A DNA stretch of 22,455 nt from Fimadaptatus sp963928645 (GTDB lineage: Bacteria; Bacillota; Clostridia; Christensenellales; Aristaeellaceae), in NCBI GenBank assembly GCA_963928645.1, contig CAWVGT010000229.1, positions 1 to 22,455 of the forward strand. Reading direction: 5' to 3'. Positions 7,413 through 15,311 of this stretch are shown piece after piece. Position numbers and translations under genes: made by a program. Position 1 is the first letter of the stretch; the number at the start of each line of letters is the position of its first letter. The notes under the pieces are model-generated. The model did not search any database, was not told the origin of the DNA, and saw only the letters and a list, made by a program, of their open reading frames with translations.

Positions 7413-8107
7413 CCCCGGCCCGGGTTTGAGTTTGTCATCGAACGGCGTGTGCCGCCGTCAAAGCTGTACGTCCTGGGCCACGGCTTAGTTTGGGTTTTAC
7501 ATCATCGCCCAGCGTGTGTTGCCGTCTAAGCGTTGTGTCCGGGGCCACGGCTCAGTTTGGCTTGCATCTTCGCCCGGCGCGTGCCGCCGGCAATGTGATG
7601 CGCGCGCCTCGGCTTAGTTTTGGCTCTACATCATCGCACGGCGTATGCCGCCGTCAGAGCGATGCGTCCTGAGCCACGGCCTGGGTTTGACTTTCATCTT
7701 CGCCCGGCGCGTGCCGCCGTCAAAGCGTTGTGTCCTGGGCCACGGATCAGTTTGGCTTGCGTCATTGCACGGCGTATACCGCCGTCAGAGCGATGCGTCC
7801 TGAGCCACGGCCTGGGTTTGGCTTTGCATCTTCGCCCGGCGCGTGCCGCCGTCTAAGCAATGCGTCCTGGGCCTCAGTTTGGTTTTGGCTGGACATCATC
7901 ACTTGATGTACGCCGCCGCCAAAGCAATACTCCCTGCGCCTCGGCGCAATCTTGACTTTGCATCATCGCCCGGCGCGCGCCGCTGTCAAAGCGATGTGCC
8001 TGCGTCCCGGCTTGGTTCTGCCTTAACATCATCCCAGGCACGCGCCGCCGCCAAAGCGGTACGCCCCGCGCCTCGGCTTAGTTTGGCCTTCATCGTCGCC
8101 CGGCGCG
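7413..8107. repeat. About ten degenerate ~65-bp tandem repeats between hisD and hisG
   Basis: Units anchored on CATC(A/T)TCGCCCGGCGCGTGC recur at 7436, 7500, 7565, 7629, 7695, 7763, 7827, 7894, 7961, 8027 and 8091, a spacing of 64-68 bp. Each unit contains GCCGCCGTCAAAGCG, then GTCCTGGGCCACGG, then a TTAGTTTGGCTTTG-like stretch. Two adjacent units (from 7629 and from 7763) form a ~133-bp higher-order duplication. The spacing is not a multiple of three, so open frames through it are not a protein repeat. I see no gene, clear promoter or terminator in 7355-8152. Confidence 0.9.
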
Positions 8108-8152
8108 ACTTCGCACTATCGCCCGATTCGCGGCCCGCGACCGCCCCCGGCG

Positions 8153-8803
8153 TCAGTCCGCAGCCTGCGGCGCGTCCAGCTGCGCCTTGAGCGAGTCTAT
8201 CAGCCGCCTTATGTCGTCGGCACGCGTCTTGAGGCTGACGCGGTTCACGACCAGCCGCGCGCTCAGGTCGCACACGGTCTCCAGCACCTCCAGCCCGTTG
8301 GCGCGCAGCGTGGCGCCGCTCTCGACTATGTCGACTATCACGTCGCTCAGCCCCACCAGCGGCCCCAGCTCGACCGAGCCGTTGAGCTTGATTATCTCGA
8401 CGTTCTCGCCGCGCTCCTCGTAGAAGCGCCGCGCTATCGCCGGGTACTTGGTCGCCACGCGGAAGTGCGACGAGGTTATCAGCTTGTCGCGCTGCTCCGG
8501 GAACCCCGCCACGCACATCCGGCACTTGCCGAAACCCAGGTCCAGCAGCTCGTAAAGCGGCCGGTTCTCCTCCATCAGCGTGTCCTTGCCGACCACGCCC
8601 ACGTCCGCCACGCCGTAGTCGACATACGTGGGCACGTCCGACGGCTTTACCATTATGAACTCGTACATGCCCGCCTGGTCGCGGAACACCAGCTTGCGGC
8701 TCTTCTCGTGCAGCTCGGGGCAGCTAACCCCGGCGCGCTCGAGCAGCGCCAGCGTCTCGTCGGCCAGCCGGCCCTTGGCCAGCGCCAGCTTTATCGCGCT
8801 CAT
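8153..8803 (-). CDS. hisG: ATP phosphoribosyltransferase, short form, catalytic subunit
   Basis: First and committed step of histidine synthesis: ATP + PRPP to PR-ATP. At 216 residues it is the short HisG-S form, which lacks the C-terminal regulatory domain and needs HisZ for activity and feedback control. Signatures are LALAKGRL (6-13), DYGVADVGVVGKDTL (62-76) and the PRPP loop DIVESGATLRANGL (158-171). Its ATG overlaps the hisZ stop by four bases (ATGA), so the two subunits are co-translated, which fits their fixed complex. The last residues (LDAPQAAD) are a loose tail. After its stop the operon enters the 65-bp repeat array. Confidence 0.96.
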   Translation of the reverse strand: MSAIKLALAKGRLADETLALLERAGVSCPELHEKSRKLVFRDQAGMYEFIMVKPSDVPTYVDYGVADVGVVGKDTLMEENRPLYELLDLGFGKCRMCVAGFPEQRDKLITSSHFRVATKYPAIARRFYEERGENVEIIKLNGSVELGPLVGLSDVIVDIVESGATLRANGLEVLETVCDLSARLVVNRVSLKTRADDIRRLIDSLKAQLDAPQAAD

Positions 8804-9984
8804 CTTGCGTCACCCCCGTCTATCAGCTTCCAGTCGCGGCAGCCCGCCGCGCGCGCTTGCTCCTCCAGGCGCTCGGGCTGGTAGCACATGCGCACGCTCA
8901 GCCCCTGCGCGCGCAGCGACTCGGCCAGCCTCAGCGCGCGCTGGCAGCCCTCGGGCGTGAACGCCAGCATCCAGTCGACCGCCGGGCGCTTGAGCATGCC
9001 GCCCTCGCGCTCCAGCGCCACCAGCAGCGGCTTGACGCTCAGCGCGAACCCGGTCGCCGCCATAGGCCGCCCGAACTGCGCCATCAACTCGTCATACCGC
9101 CCGCCCGACAGCAGCGGATAGCCCAGATGCCCGGTCAGCCCGCGGAATATCATGCCGGTATAGTAGTCTATCGAGTGCACCATGCCCAGGTCTATTGATA
9201 TGTAGCTATCCAGCTCGTACGCCCGGAGCATGGCCAGTATGTCGCGCAGGTTGCGCACCGCGGCCCGGCAGCGCGCGTTGCCCGACAGCGCCTCGGCCGC
9301 GTCAAGCACCTCCTCGCCGCCATACAGCCCCGGCAGCTCGCGCAGCCGCTGCGCCGCCATATCGCTTATCTCGCCGCGGCTCTTCATCAGCTCTATCGCC
9401 AGCGAGTTCTTCTCCTCGACGCACACCCGCAGCCGCTCGGCGGTGTCGCCGGTCAGCCCGGCCTCCTCCATCAGCCCCTTGAAGTACTCCACCTGGCCTA
9501 TGTCTATCTGGAACTCGCGCAGCCCGCTCGACTTGAGCGCGCGTATCGCCACCGCTATCACCTCGGCGTCGGCCGCCGCGCCGCCCTCGCCCATCAGCTC
9601 TATGCCGGCCTGGGTGTGCGCGCGCATCTGGCCGCCCTTGGGCAGCGGGTATTGCACTATGTCCTGCACGTAGCTCACGCGCACCGGCGCGGGCACGTCC
9701 TTCATGCGCCCCGCTATCAGCCGCGCTATCGGCAGCGTGTTGTCCGGCCGCACCGCCAGCACGCTGCCGCGCTGGTCGAACGTCTTGAACAGCTGCTCCG
9801 CCGGCAGCCGCCCCTCGCCCCCGGACACCACGTCGCAGTACTCCAACAGCGAGGTCTCTATCTCCTCATAGCCGCTCAGCGCGAACTGCTCGCGCACCTG
9901 CGCCTCCACGCGCCGCTTGTGCCACCGCTCGTCGGGCAGGTAGTCCTGCATGCCCTCGGGCGGGTATAGTTTCAATCGCGCCAT
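8800..9984 (-). CDS. hisZ: ATP phosphoribosyltransferase regulatory subunit
   Basis: HisZ is a histidyl-tRNA-synthetase paralogue that binds short HisG and carries histidine feedback inhibition; it does not charge tRNA. The 394-residue product keeps the class II synthetase fold: an early PPEGMQDYLPDE (8-19), motif-2-like region (98-130), and DYYTGMIFRGL (273-283) followed by LLSGGRYDEL (291-300). The C-terminal anticodon-binding domain of true HisRS is reduced (about 335-394). With short hisG directly downstream and overlapping, HisZ is preferred over HisS. The ATG at 9982-9984 has GAGG eight bases upstream; a GTG three codons earlier lies within that ribosome site. It is the first gene of the his operon, about 35 bases from the predicted transcription start, so there is no room for a T-box or attenuator leader. 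Confidence 0.93.
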   Translation of the reverse strand: MARLKLYPPEGMQDYLPDERWHKRRVEAQVREQFALSGYEEIETSLLEYCDVVSGGEGRLPAEQLFKTFDQRGSVLAVRPDNTLPIARLIAGRMKDVPAPVRVSYVQDIVQYPLPKGGQMRAHTQAGIELMGEGGAAADAEVIAVAIRALKSSGLREFQIDIGQVEYFKGLMEEAGLTGDTAERLRVCVEEKNSLAIELMKSRGEISDMAAQRLRELPGLYGGEEVLDAAEALSGNARCRAAVRNLRDILAMLRAYELDSYISIDLGMVHSIDYYTGMIFRGLTGHLGYPLLSGGRYDELMAQFGRPMAATGFALSVKPLLVALEREGGMLKRPAVDWMLAFTPEGCQRALRLAESLRAQGLSVRMCYQPERLEEQARAAGCRDWKLIDGGDAR

Positions 9985-10023
9985 AGTATGCACCTCATTG
10001 CTTTATCATGCTAAACTGCCAGT

Positions 10024-10052
10024 AGTATAACTTATTTTGCGGGCCGTGTCAA
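10024..10052 (-). promoter_or_regulatory. Near-consensus sigma-A promoter of the his operon
   Basis: A perfect TTGACA (10047-10052, minus strand) and TATACT (10024-10029) are separated by 17 bases. It lies about 40 bases before the hisZ start. This is the best promoter in the window. Confidence 0.88.
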
Positions 10053-10184
10053 TAGCGCGCGCCGATTTATGTGCGCATGATAAAGTATACACCCTGGCGG
10101 TGCGCTTGGGAAGGGGGATTTGCGCGGCGCAGGCGGACGCTTTGCGGGCGATTAGGATGGGCGGCGGGCTGTGCGCCGCTTTGG

Positions 10185-10700
10185 GACAGCATGCGGCGTG
10201 CGCCTCATGTTCGCTGGTGCGCGGCTGGCGGTATATCGCGTGCAGCGCTGCAGGGAATGTGCTTATGCGACCAGCGATATGCGGTTACCGACGCGCCGCT
10301 CGGGGACAGCATGCGGCGCGCACGCACGTTCGCCAATGCGCGGCTTTCGGCATACTGCATGCAGAACTTCGGGTGACAGCGCGGTATGCCTGCTTAGCTG
10401 ACGACGCTCGATTTGCACGCGCCGCTCGGGGACAGCATGCGGCGCGCACGCACGTTCGACGATGCGCGGCTTTCGGCATACTGCATGCAGAACTTCGGGC
10501 GACAGCGCGGCATGCCTGCTTAGCTGACGACGCTCGATTTGCACGCGCCGCTCGGGGACAGCATGCGGCGCGCACGAACGTTCGCCAATGTGCGGCTTTC
10601 AGCATACTGCATGCAGAACTTCGGGCGACAGCGCGGTATGCCTGCTTAGCTGACGACGCTCGATTTGCACGCGCCGCTCGGGGACAGCATGCGGCGCGCG
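10185..10700. repeat. 126-bp tandem repeat array between his and spoIIG operons
   Basis: Units start with GACAGCATGCGGCG at 10185 (divergent copy), 10305, 10431, 10557 and 10683 (only its first part is recognisable). The last three spacings are exactly 126 bp and the middle units are nearly identical. Each junction carries a GCGCCGC / GCGGCGC stem around the GACAGCAT core. Because 126 is divisible by three, frames stay open on both strands. None has a ribosome site, and the plus-strand frame begins only at a TTG, so I treat it as non-coding. 10060-10184 and 10701-10940 hold nothing else I recognise, apart from a GCGCATT/AATGCGC hairpin at 10716-10733. Confidence 0.9.
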
Positions 10701-10954
10701 CCCATGTTCACTGAAGCGCATTTCACAATGCGCCGCGCAAACACCCCGCCTAAATCCAGCCCGCGCATGGCATCCTCCGCGCCCGCAAGCAAACCGCGCG
10801 CCAGTTTATGCAGCCATCGCACATGAGCCCACAACGCGCCGCAACCATGGCCGCCGTACTGCCCGCCACAGGATTCAGCCCGCCTCCCATCACCCAGCAT
10901 ACGAAACCCAAACACATCGCCCGAATATAGCGTGCTTTTTTTGTCGATTAGCTC

Positions 10955-10983
10955 TTGACTGAGCGCCGATTTTCTGATATCCT
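10955..10983 (+). promoter_or_regulatory. Upstream sigma-A-like promoter, 380 bp before spoIIGA
   Basis: TTGACT (10955-10960) is followed after 17 bases by TATCCT (10978-10983). A TGTCGAT (10942-10948), one mismatch from a Spo0A box, lies just upstream. No credible gene starts between here and spoIIGA, so it would give the spoIIG message a leader of about 375 bases, or make a non-coding RNA. Confidence 0.5.
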
Positions 10984-11177
10984 ACACATAAATGGTGAGC
11001 GTTAAATCGCCGTCTCACATGATATGCAAGTTGCGCTGCACAATGCGCCGTATAGAATCAAGCGTTCATTACATCGACATACAGCTTCATCCCTCGCCTG
11101 CGCGCAGATCGCGCCGGCCGTATTGTGCTGCCCGCGGCGTGCAATCCCGCCGCGCTGCCGGAACGCCGCGCGTGCGC

Positions 11178-11258
11178 TGTCGAATCGCCCCGACCATTGG
11201 CATCAATTTAAGCATCCGTACAACTGTTTTCGACAAAGCGCTCATTATATAATATACT
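11178..11258 (+). promoter_or_regulatory. spoIIG promoter with two Spo0A boxes
   Basis: Perfect 0A boxes are present: TGTCGAA at 11178-11184, and its reverse complement TTCGACA at 11229-11235. The second overlaps the probable -35 (TCGACA, 11230-11235), which is 17 bases from TATACT (11253-11258). An overlapping TATAAT sits at 11248-11253. In Bacillus subtilis spoIIG is a sigma-A promoter activated by Spo0A~P bound at and above the -35 region. The layout here is the same in principle. Confidence 0.75.
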
Positions 11259-11365
11259 CGCTCGATGCGAGGAGGACGAGCGGCGCGTTGCGGATGACAT
11301 AAGTTGTGCAATACTATTTCCCGCAAAAAATATCCCGAGCGCGATGAGGAGCCGATCGATATCGG

Positions 11366-12214
11366 ATGAAGATCTGCCTGGAAAGCTACCTGCTGGTCAA
11401 CTTCATGATGAACGCGCTAATACTCGACCTGGCGGCGCGCGCGCTGGGCCGCCGGCGCCCCGCGCGGGTGCTGGCGGCCGCGGCGTTGGGCGGCGTCTGG
11501 GCGGTAGTCATATACCTGCCGCGCATGGCCTGGCTGGGCAGTCTGCCCATGCGGCTGGCCGTGCCGGCGCTGATGGCGATCGCGGCCTGCGGCGTGCGCG
11601 GTGTGCGCGACGCGGCCTCGGTCGCCGCGGCCGTGATGTGCATGACGCTGCTGCTGGGCGGCGGCGCGCTGCTGATTAGCCTGATGAGCGGCGGCTGGGG
11701 CTGGAGCCAGCTGGGCTGGTGCCTGACCGCGGGCGGCAGCGCGGGGCTGTGGCTGACCAGCGCGCATCTGAAGCGCTGCTGGGGCTGGGAGCTGAAGCTG
11801 GGCATCTGCGACGGCGGCCGGCGCCGCAGCATAACCGCGCTGGTCGACACCGGCAATCGCCTGCGCGAGCCAATAAGCGGCGCATGCGTGCTGATAGCGT
11901 CCGAGCGCTCGCTGCGCGCGCTGCTGCCGGAGGACTTCGACGCGCGCGGGCCCGGGCTGCCCTCGAGCCGCTGGCGCATGGTCTACTACACCGCGCTGGG
12001 CGAGACCGGGCGCATGAAGTGCTTTTGCCCGGAGCGGATAGAGGTGCGCGCGGGCCAGCTGTGCGCGCGCCGCAGCGACGTATGGGTCGCGGTATATCCG
12101 GGCGAGCTGCCCGGCGGCGCGCAGGCGCTGGCGCCGCTGGAGCTGAGCTGTGCGCCCGGCCGGCGCGCGGAGGGAGGTGAGATCGGCAATGCCGGTTATT
12201 CCCTCAAGAGCTGA
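11366..12214 (+). CDS. spoIIGA: Pro-sigma-E processing peptidase, sporulation membrane aspartic protease
   Basis: SpoIIGA sits in the sporulation septum and, on a signal from the forespore, removes the pro-sequence of sigma-E in the mother cell. The 282-residue product has an N-terminal membrane domain (about 1-130) with several hydrophobic helices, starting CLESYLLVNFMMNALIL. The cytosolic C-terminal half carries the aspartic protease motif ALVDTGN at 158-164, with catalytic Asp161 and the following REPISG. B. subtilis SpoIIGA is about 309 residues, so this one is slightly short. No alternative start exists because a stop lies seven codons upstream. GAGGAG (11346-11351) is an unusual 14 bases from the ATG, with a CCGAT/ATCGG hairpin between. 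The end overlaps sigE by 26 bases. Identity rests on the motif, topology and the sigE neighbour. Confidence 0.93.
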   Translation: MKICLESYLLVNFMMNALILDLAARALGRRRPARVLAAAALGGVWAVVIYLPRMAWLGSLPMRLAVPALMAIAACGVRGVRDAASVAAAVMCMTLLLGGGALLISLMSGGWGWSQLGWCLTAGGSAGLWLTSAHLKRCWGWELKLGICDGGRRRSITALVDTGNRLREPISGACVLIASERSLRALLPEDFDARGPGLPSSRWRMVYYTALGETGRMKCFCPERIEVRAGQLCARRSDVWVAVYPGELPGGAQALAPLELSCAPGRRAEGGEIGNAGYSLKS

Positions 12215-12959
12215 GCGCGCGGTTCGCGCTGGCGGCCGCGCCGGATCGCGCCGCGCCGCCGTATATCAGTTCATATACAGCATAATGTCCAGGCTGGGCA
12301 TGCACGGCGACGGCGTGCACTACATAGGCGGGGGCGTATCCCTCCCGGCCCCGTTCACGCTGGAGGAGGAGAAGGAGCAGTTGGAGAAGCTGAAACTCGG
12401 CGACACCAAGGTGCGCCAGGCGCTGATAGAGCACAATCTGCGCCTGGTGGTGTACATAGCGCGCAAGTTTGAAAACACCGGCGTGGGCATAGAGGATCTG
12501 ATTTCGATCGGCACGATCGGGCTGATCAAGGCCGTAAACACGTTTGACCCGAGCAAGAACATAAAGCTGGCCACCTATGGCTCGCGCTGTATCGAAAACG
12601 AGATATTGATGTATCTGCGCCGCAACAGCCGCCTGAAGTTGGAAGTCTCCTTCGACGAGCCGCTCAACACCGACTGGGACGGCAACGAGCTGCTGCTCAG
12701 CGACATACTGGGCACCGAGCCCGACCTGGTCAGCCGCGACATAGAGAGCTGCACCGAGCGCGAGATGCTGTCGCAGGCGCTGGGCACGCTGTCGCCGCGC
12801 GAGCGCCGGATAATGGCGCTGCGCTACGGCCTGGGCGGCCAGCCCGAGATGACGCAGCGCGAGGTCGCGGAGCTGCTGGGCATATCCCAGTCCTACATAT
12901 CGCGCCTGGAAAAGCGCATCATATCGCGGCTGCGCGGCGAGATGGCCCGCATGCAGTGA
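12189..12959 (+). CDS. sigE: RNA polymerase sporulation sigma factor, pro-sigma-E
   Basis: Early mother-cell sigma factor, made as an inactive membrane-bound precursor and activated by SpoIIGA. The 256-residue product has region 2 at about 77-145, nearly identical to known sigma-E (HNLRLVVYIARKFENTG, SIGTIGLIKAVNTF, RCIENEILMYLRR). The SFDEPLNTDWDGNELLLSD stretch (154-172) is diagnostic for sigma-E. Region 4 (about 195-250) carries the helix-turn-helix REVAELLGISQSYISRLEKR. The cleavage region is VHYIGGG (43-49), which would release about 44 residues; the B. subtilis pro-sequence is 27. The ATG at 12189 has a perfect GGAGGTGA nine bases upstream and lies inside spoIIGA, so the two are coupled. 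A later ATG at 12285 would give a short leader but has no ribosome site. SigG, which often follows, is absent. Confidence 0.96.
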   Translation: MPVIPSRAERAVRAGGRAGSRRAAVYQFIYSIMSRLGMHGDGVHYIGGGVSLPAPFTLEEEKEQLEKLKLGDTKVRQALIEHNLRLVVYIARKFENTGVGIEDLISIGTIGLIKAVNTFDPSKNIKLATYGSRCIENEILMYLRRNSRLKLEVSFDEPLNTDWDGNELLLSDILGTEPDLVSRDIESCTEREMLSQALGTLSPRERRIMALRYGLGGQPEMTQREVAELLGISQSYISRLEKRIISRLRGEMARMQ

Positions 12960-12975
12960 ACCGCGGCTGCGCGCA

Positions 12976-13960
12976 GGCCGCCTCTTGACGGAGCGGCCCG
13001 CGCGCAGACCGCTGACAAACCCGGCGGCTGGATAGAGGGTTTTATTGCAAACAGCTTTACGGCATCGCATGGGCGATACTGTAAAACGGTTTGATATGGG
13101 CGGCGTTGCGCTTTATTTGCATGTTTGGCCAAGTGGACGGTGTGCGGCATACTTTGTCAGTAGGCTGGGCGCGGGCCGCCTCTTGACGGGGCGGCCACGC
13201 GGTTTGTTTGGATAGCGGGTCTTGCTTTGGCAGTTTGGCATGGCACGCTGTTTCGATGGTCAAGCAATGCGGCATGTTGGCTCGTATCTGAAACGCTTGC
13301 GTATAGTGGCGGAATCAACTGCACATAGGCGCAGGAAGTGAACGGGCTGCGCCGCGCGCCAGACTTTGCCAACGATATGAGCGGGCCGCCTCCATCAGAA
13401 GGTGGCCTGCATCTTAATAGACAAACCTATCCGCGCGCTGGCACTTAAACCTGAATCGCTCTATGCAAAGCAGTTCTCGCTCTGGCAGTTCAGCCCGCCA
13501 TGCAGTTTCTATGTTCAAGCAGCGCAGCATGTTGGCTTATAACCGAAATGATTACTTATCATGACGGTGTCAACGCAAATAAGCGCAAGAACGGAACGGG
13601 CTGCGCCGCACGCCAGACTTTGCCAACGATATGAGTGAGCCGCCTCCATCAGGAAGCGGCCCATATCTTATTAAGAAAGCCATGCACGCGTCGGCGCTTA
13701 AGCCTGAATCGCACTATGCAAAGTGGTTCTCGCTCTGGCAGTTCAGTCCGACATACTCAGCCCGGCATGCAGTTTCTATGTTCAAGCAGCGCAGTATGTT
13801 GGCCTATAACTGAAATGATTACTTATCATGGCGATGACAACTGCAAATAAGCGCAAGAACGGAACAGGCTGCGCCGCGCGCCAGACTTTGCCAACGATTT
13901 GAGCGGGCCGCCTCCATCAGAAGGTGGCCCGCATCTTAATAGACAAACCTATCCGCGCGC
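12976..13960. repeat. Five-unit array of 200-268-bp repeats, each with a GGCCGCC hairpin
   Basis: Hairpins of the type GGCCGCC-loop-GGCGGCC occur at 12976-12998, 13174-13196, 13384-13407, 13639-13660 and 13906-13929. Spacings grow: about 198, 210, 254 and 268 bp. The last three units are closely similar, sharing GCTGCGCCGC, CCAGACTTTGCCAACGAT, CTCGCTCTGGCAGTTCAG, ATGTTCAAGCAGCGCAG and GAAATGATTACTTATCATG. The first two units are decayed relatives. Stem changes such as C to T in GGTGGCC keep G-U pairing in RNA. No frame in 12960-14107 looks coding. The region separates convergent sigE and the TIM-barrel gene and has no T-tract terminator I can see; 13961-14107 is plain GC-rich spacer. Confidence 0.85.
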
Positions 13961-14107
13961 TGGCGCACGACCCCGGATCCCACAACCGGCAGCCCCGCAA
14001 ATCGCAGGCCAAATCCCGCCGCGCGGGCCCCGGGCGCCATTCGGGCGCGCCGCCCCACCGCCCGGACTCCGCAAGCGCCCAGGCCCGCCCGCGCGGCCGC
14101 GCCCGGC

Positions 14108-15289
14108 TCACCCCAGCCGCGCACAGATTTCGTCCAGCGCCATGCCGTCCTCGGGCACGAAGCTCCGCCAGTATGCGACCGACTCGGCGATCTCCTGCAT
14201 GTCCGCATGCACGTCGGCGGCCGTCGATATGAACGGCTCCAGCGTCAGCGCGATCTCGCTCACGCGCGGCGGCATGCCCGGCTCGACCGGCGCGTCGTAC
14301 GCCGCCTTCAGCGCGCGCAGCACGTCGGGCGCGTTGATTATGCCGTTGGCGTTGCGCAGCCGCGTGAAGTTCCAGTGCGGCGAGGACTTGCCGTCGGACT
14401 GCTGCAGGTGCACTATCGGCGCGTATGTCCCCAGCTCGCGCAGCCAGTGCTCGACCGAGCCGTCCGAGTACTCCGCGAACATGTGCGGGTACGCGTCCAT
14501 ATCGTCGCAGACGCGCTCGGCCTCGCTCAGCGCGCCGCCGCCCGAGCGCACCGCCCGCTCGAACGCCCGGTACGCCGCGTCCGGGCCCAGGTATATGCGC
14601 ACCGGCTCGCCGCGCCGCGCGGCCTCTATCGCGCCGGCGACCTGGTTGGCGTCGGGCATTGCGAAGCGGCGCTGGCCGTTCATGTGGCCCAGGTCTATCG
14701 TCAGGTACATGGGCGCGCGCCGCGCCGCGTACACCTCGGCGACCAGCCGCCGCGCGCCCGGCACGGTGAACGGTATCTGGTGCGGCGAGTACATCTGCTC
14801 CAGCCCGACCTCGCGCGCGCCCGCGGCCAGCCCGCTCGCGGCCACGTCGGCCAGGTCGCAGACCAGGCGCTCATACGCGGCGCGGTACTCGCGCGTGTCG
14901 TTGAGCACGCTCTGATCCACGCCGTGCGCGAAGAACCCGAACCCCGCGCCCAGCTCGCCCGCCAGCGCCGCCTGGCGCTTTATCCAGTTGTCGCGGAAGT
15001 ACGCGCGCGCGCCGGCGTCGGTGTGCATCAGCCCCAGCGTCGCGTAGGTGCCGTGGCCCGAGTACAGGTTGCGCACCGCCTGGCCGGTCTCGCCGGCCGC
15101 GCGCGCCACCTCGGCCTTCCAGCGCGATATGTACTCCGCGCCCATGTACAGCGGGTCGCACTCGGTGTCGGCGCTGGCCTCTATCTGGTATACGCCCATC
15201 TCGCGCGTCACGCGCATCCAGTCCGCCGGGCGCGTAAAGCGCTTGCTGGCAAAGCAGTTGTCTATCGCAAGGTATATTCGGGGATACAT
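14108..15289 (-). CDS. Xylose-isomerase-like TIM-barrel protein (putative sugar isomerase/epimerase)
   Basis: A 393-residue cytosolic protein of the xylose isomerase-like (AP endonuclease 2) superfamily. These enzymes use a metal bound by Glu-Asp-His-Glu at the barrel mouth to isomerise or epimerise sugars. Candidate ligands are E164 (VGLEQMYSP), D199 with H202 (LTIDLGHMNG), H294 (IVHLQQSDG) and E351 (LTLEPFIS). A long insert (about 205-290) separates the second and third, so it is not a standard D-tagatose epimerase; I cannot name the substrate. No signal peptide is visible. The start ATG at 15289 has AAGGAGG six bases upstream. It lies 22 bp after the Nudix-like gene in the same direction, so they form an operon, divergent from fucI. 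Erythrulose- or keto-sugar-phosphate isomerase are possibilities only. Confidence 0.75.
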   Translation of the reverse strand: MYPRIYLAIDNCFASKRFTRPADWMRVTREMGVYQIEASADTECDPLYMGAEYISRWKAEVARAAGETGQAVRNLYSGHGTYATLGLMHTDAGARAYFRDNWIKRQAALAGELGAGFGFFAHGVDQSVLNDTREYRAAYERLVCDLADVAASGLAAGAREVGLEQMYSPHQIPFTVPGARRLVAEVYAARRAPMYLTIDLGHMNGQRRFAMPDANQVAGAIEAARRGEPVRIYLGPDAAYRAFERAVRSGGGALSEAERVCDDMDAYPHMFAEYSDGSVEHWLRELGTYAPIVHLQQSDGKSSPHWNFTRLRNANGIINAPDVLRALKAAYDAPVEPGMPPRVSEIALTLEPFISTAADVHADMQEIAESVAYWRSFVPEDGMALDEICARLG

Positions 15290-15311
15290 ATCCGCCCTCC
15301 TTGCCGGCGCG

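Noticed and set aside
7413..8107. CRISPR array
   Set aside because: Repeats are directly adjacent, degenerate and about 65 bp, with no constant repeat alternating with unique spacers, and no cas genes nearby.
9985..10020. T-box or attenuator leader for the his operon
   Set aside because: The predicted transcription start leaves only about 35 bases before hisZ, too short for either.
10037..10714. 225-residue repeat protein on the plus strand
   Set aside because: It starts at a TTG with no ribosome site, overlaps the his promoter, and equally long frames exist on the other strand. The openness follows from the 126-bp period.
10646..10915. 89-residue minus-strand gene
   Set aside because: No ribosome site, runs into the 126-bp repeats, and composition matches spacer DNA.
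10992..11252. 86-residue gene after the distal spoIIG promoter
   Set aside because: No ribosome site before the ATG, overlapping frames of similar length, no recognisable motif, and it covers the Spo0A boxes and -35 of the proximal promoter.
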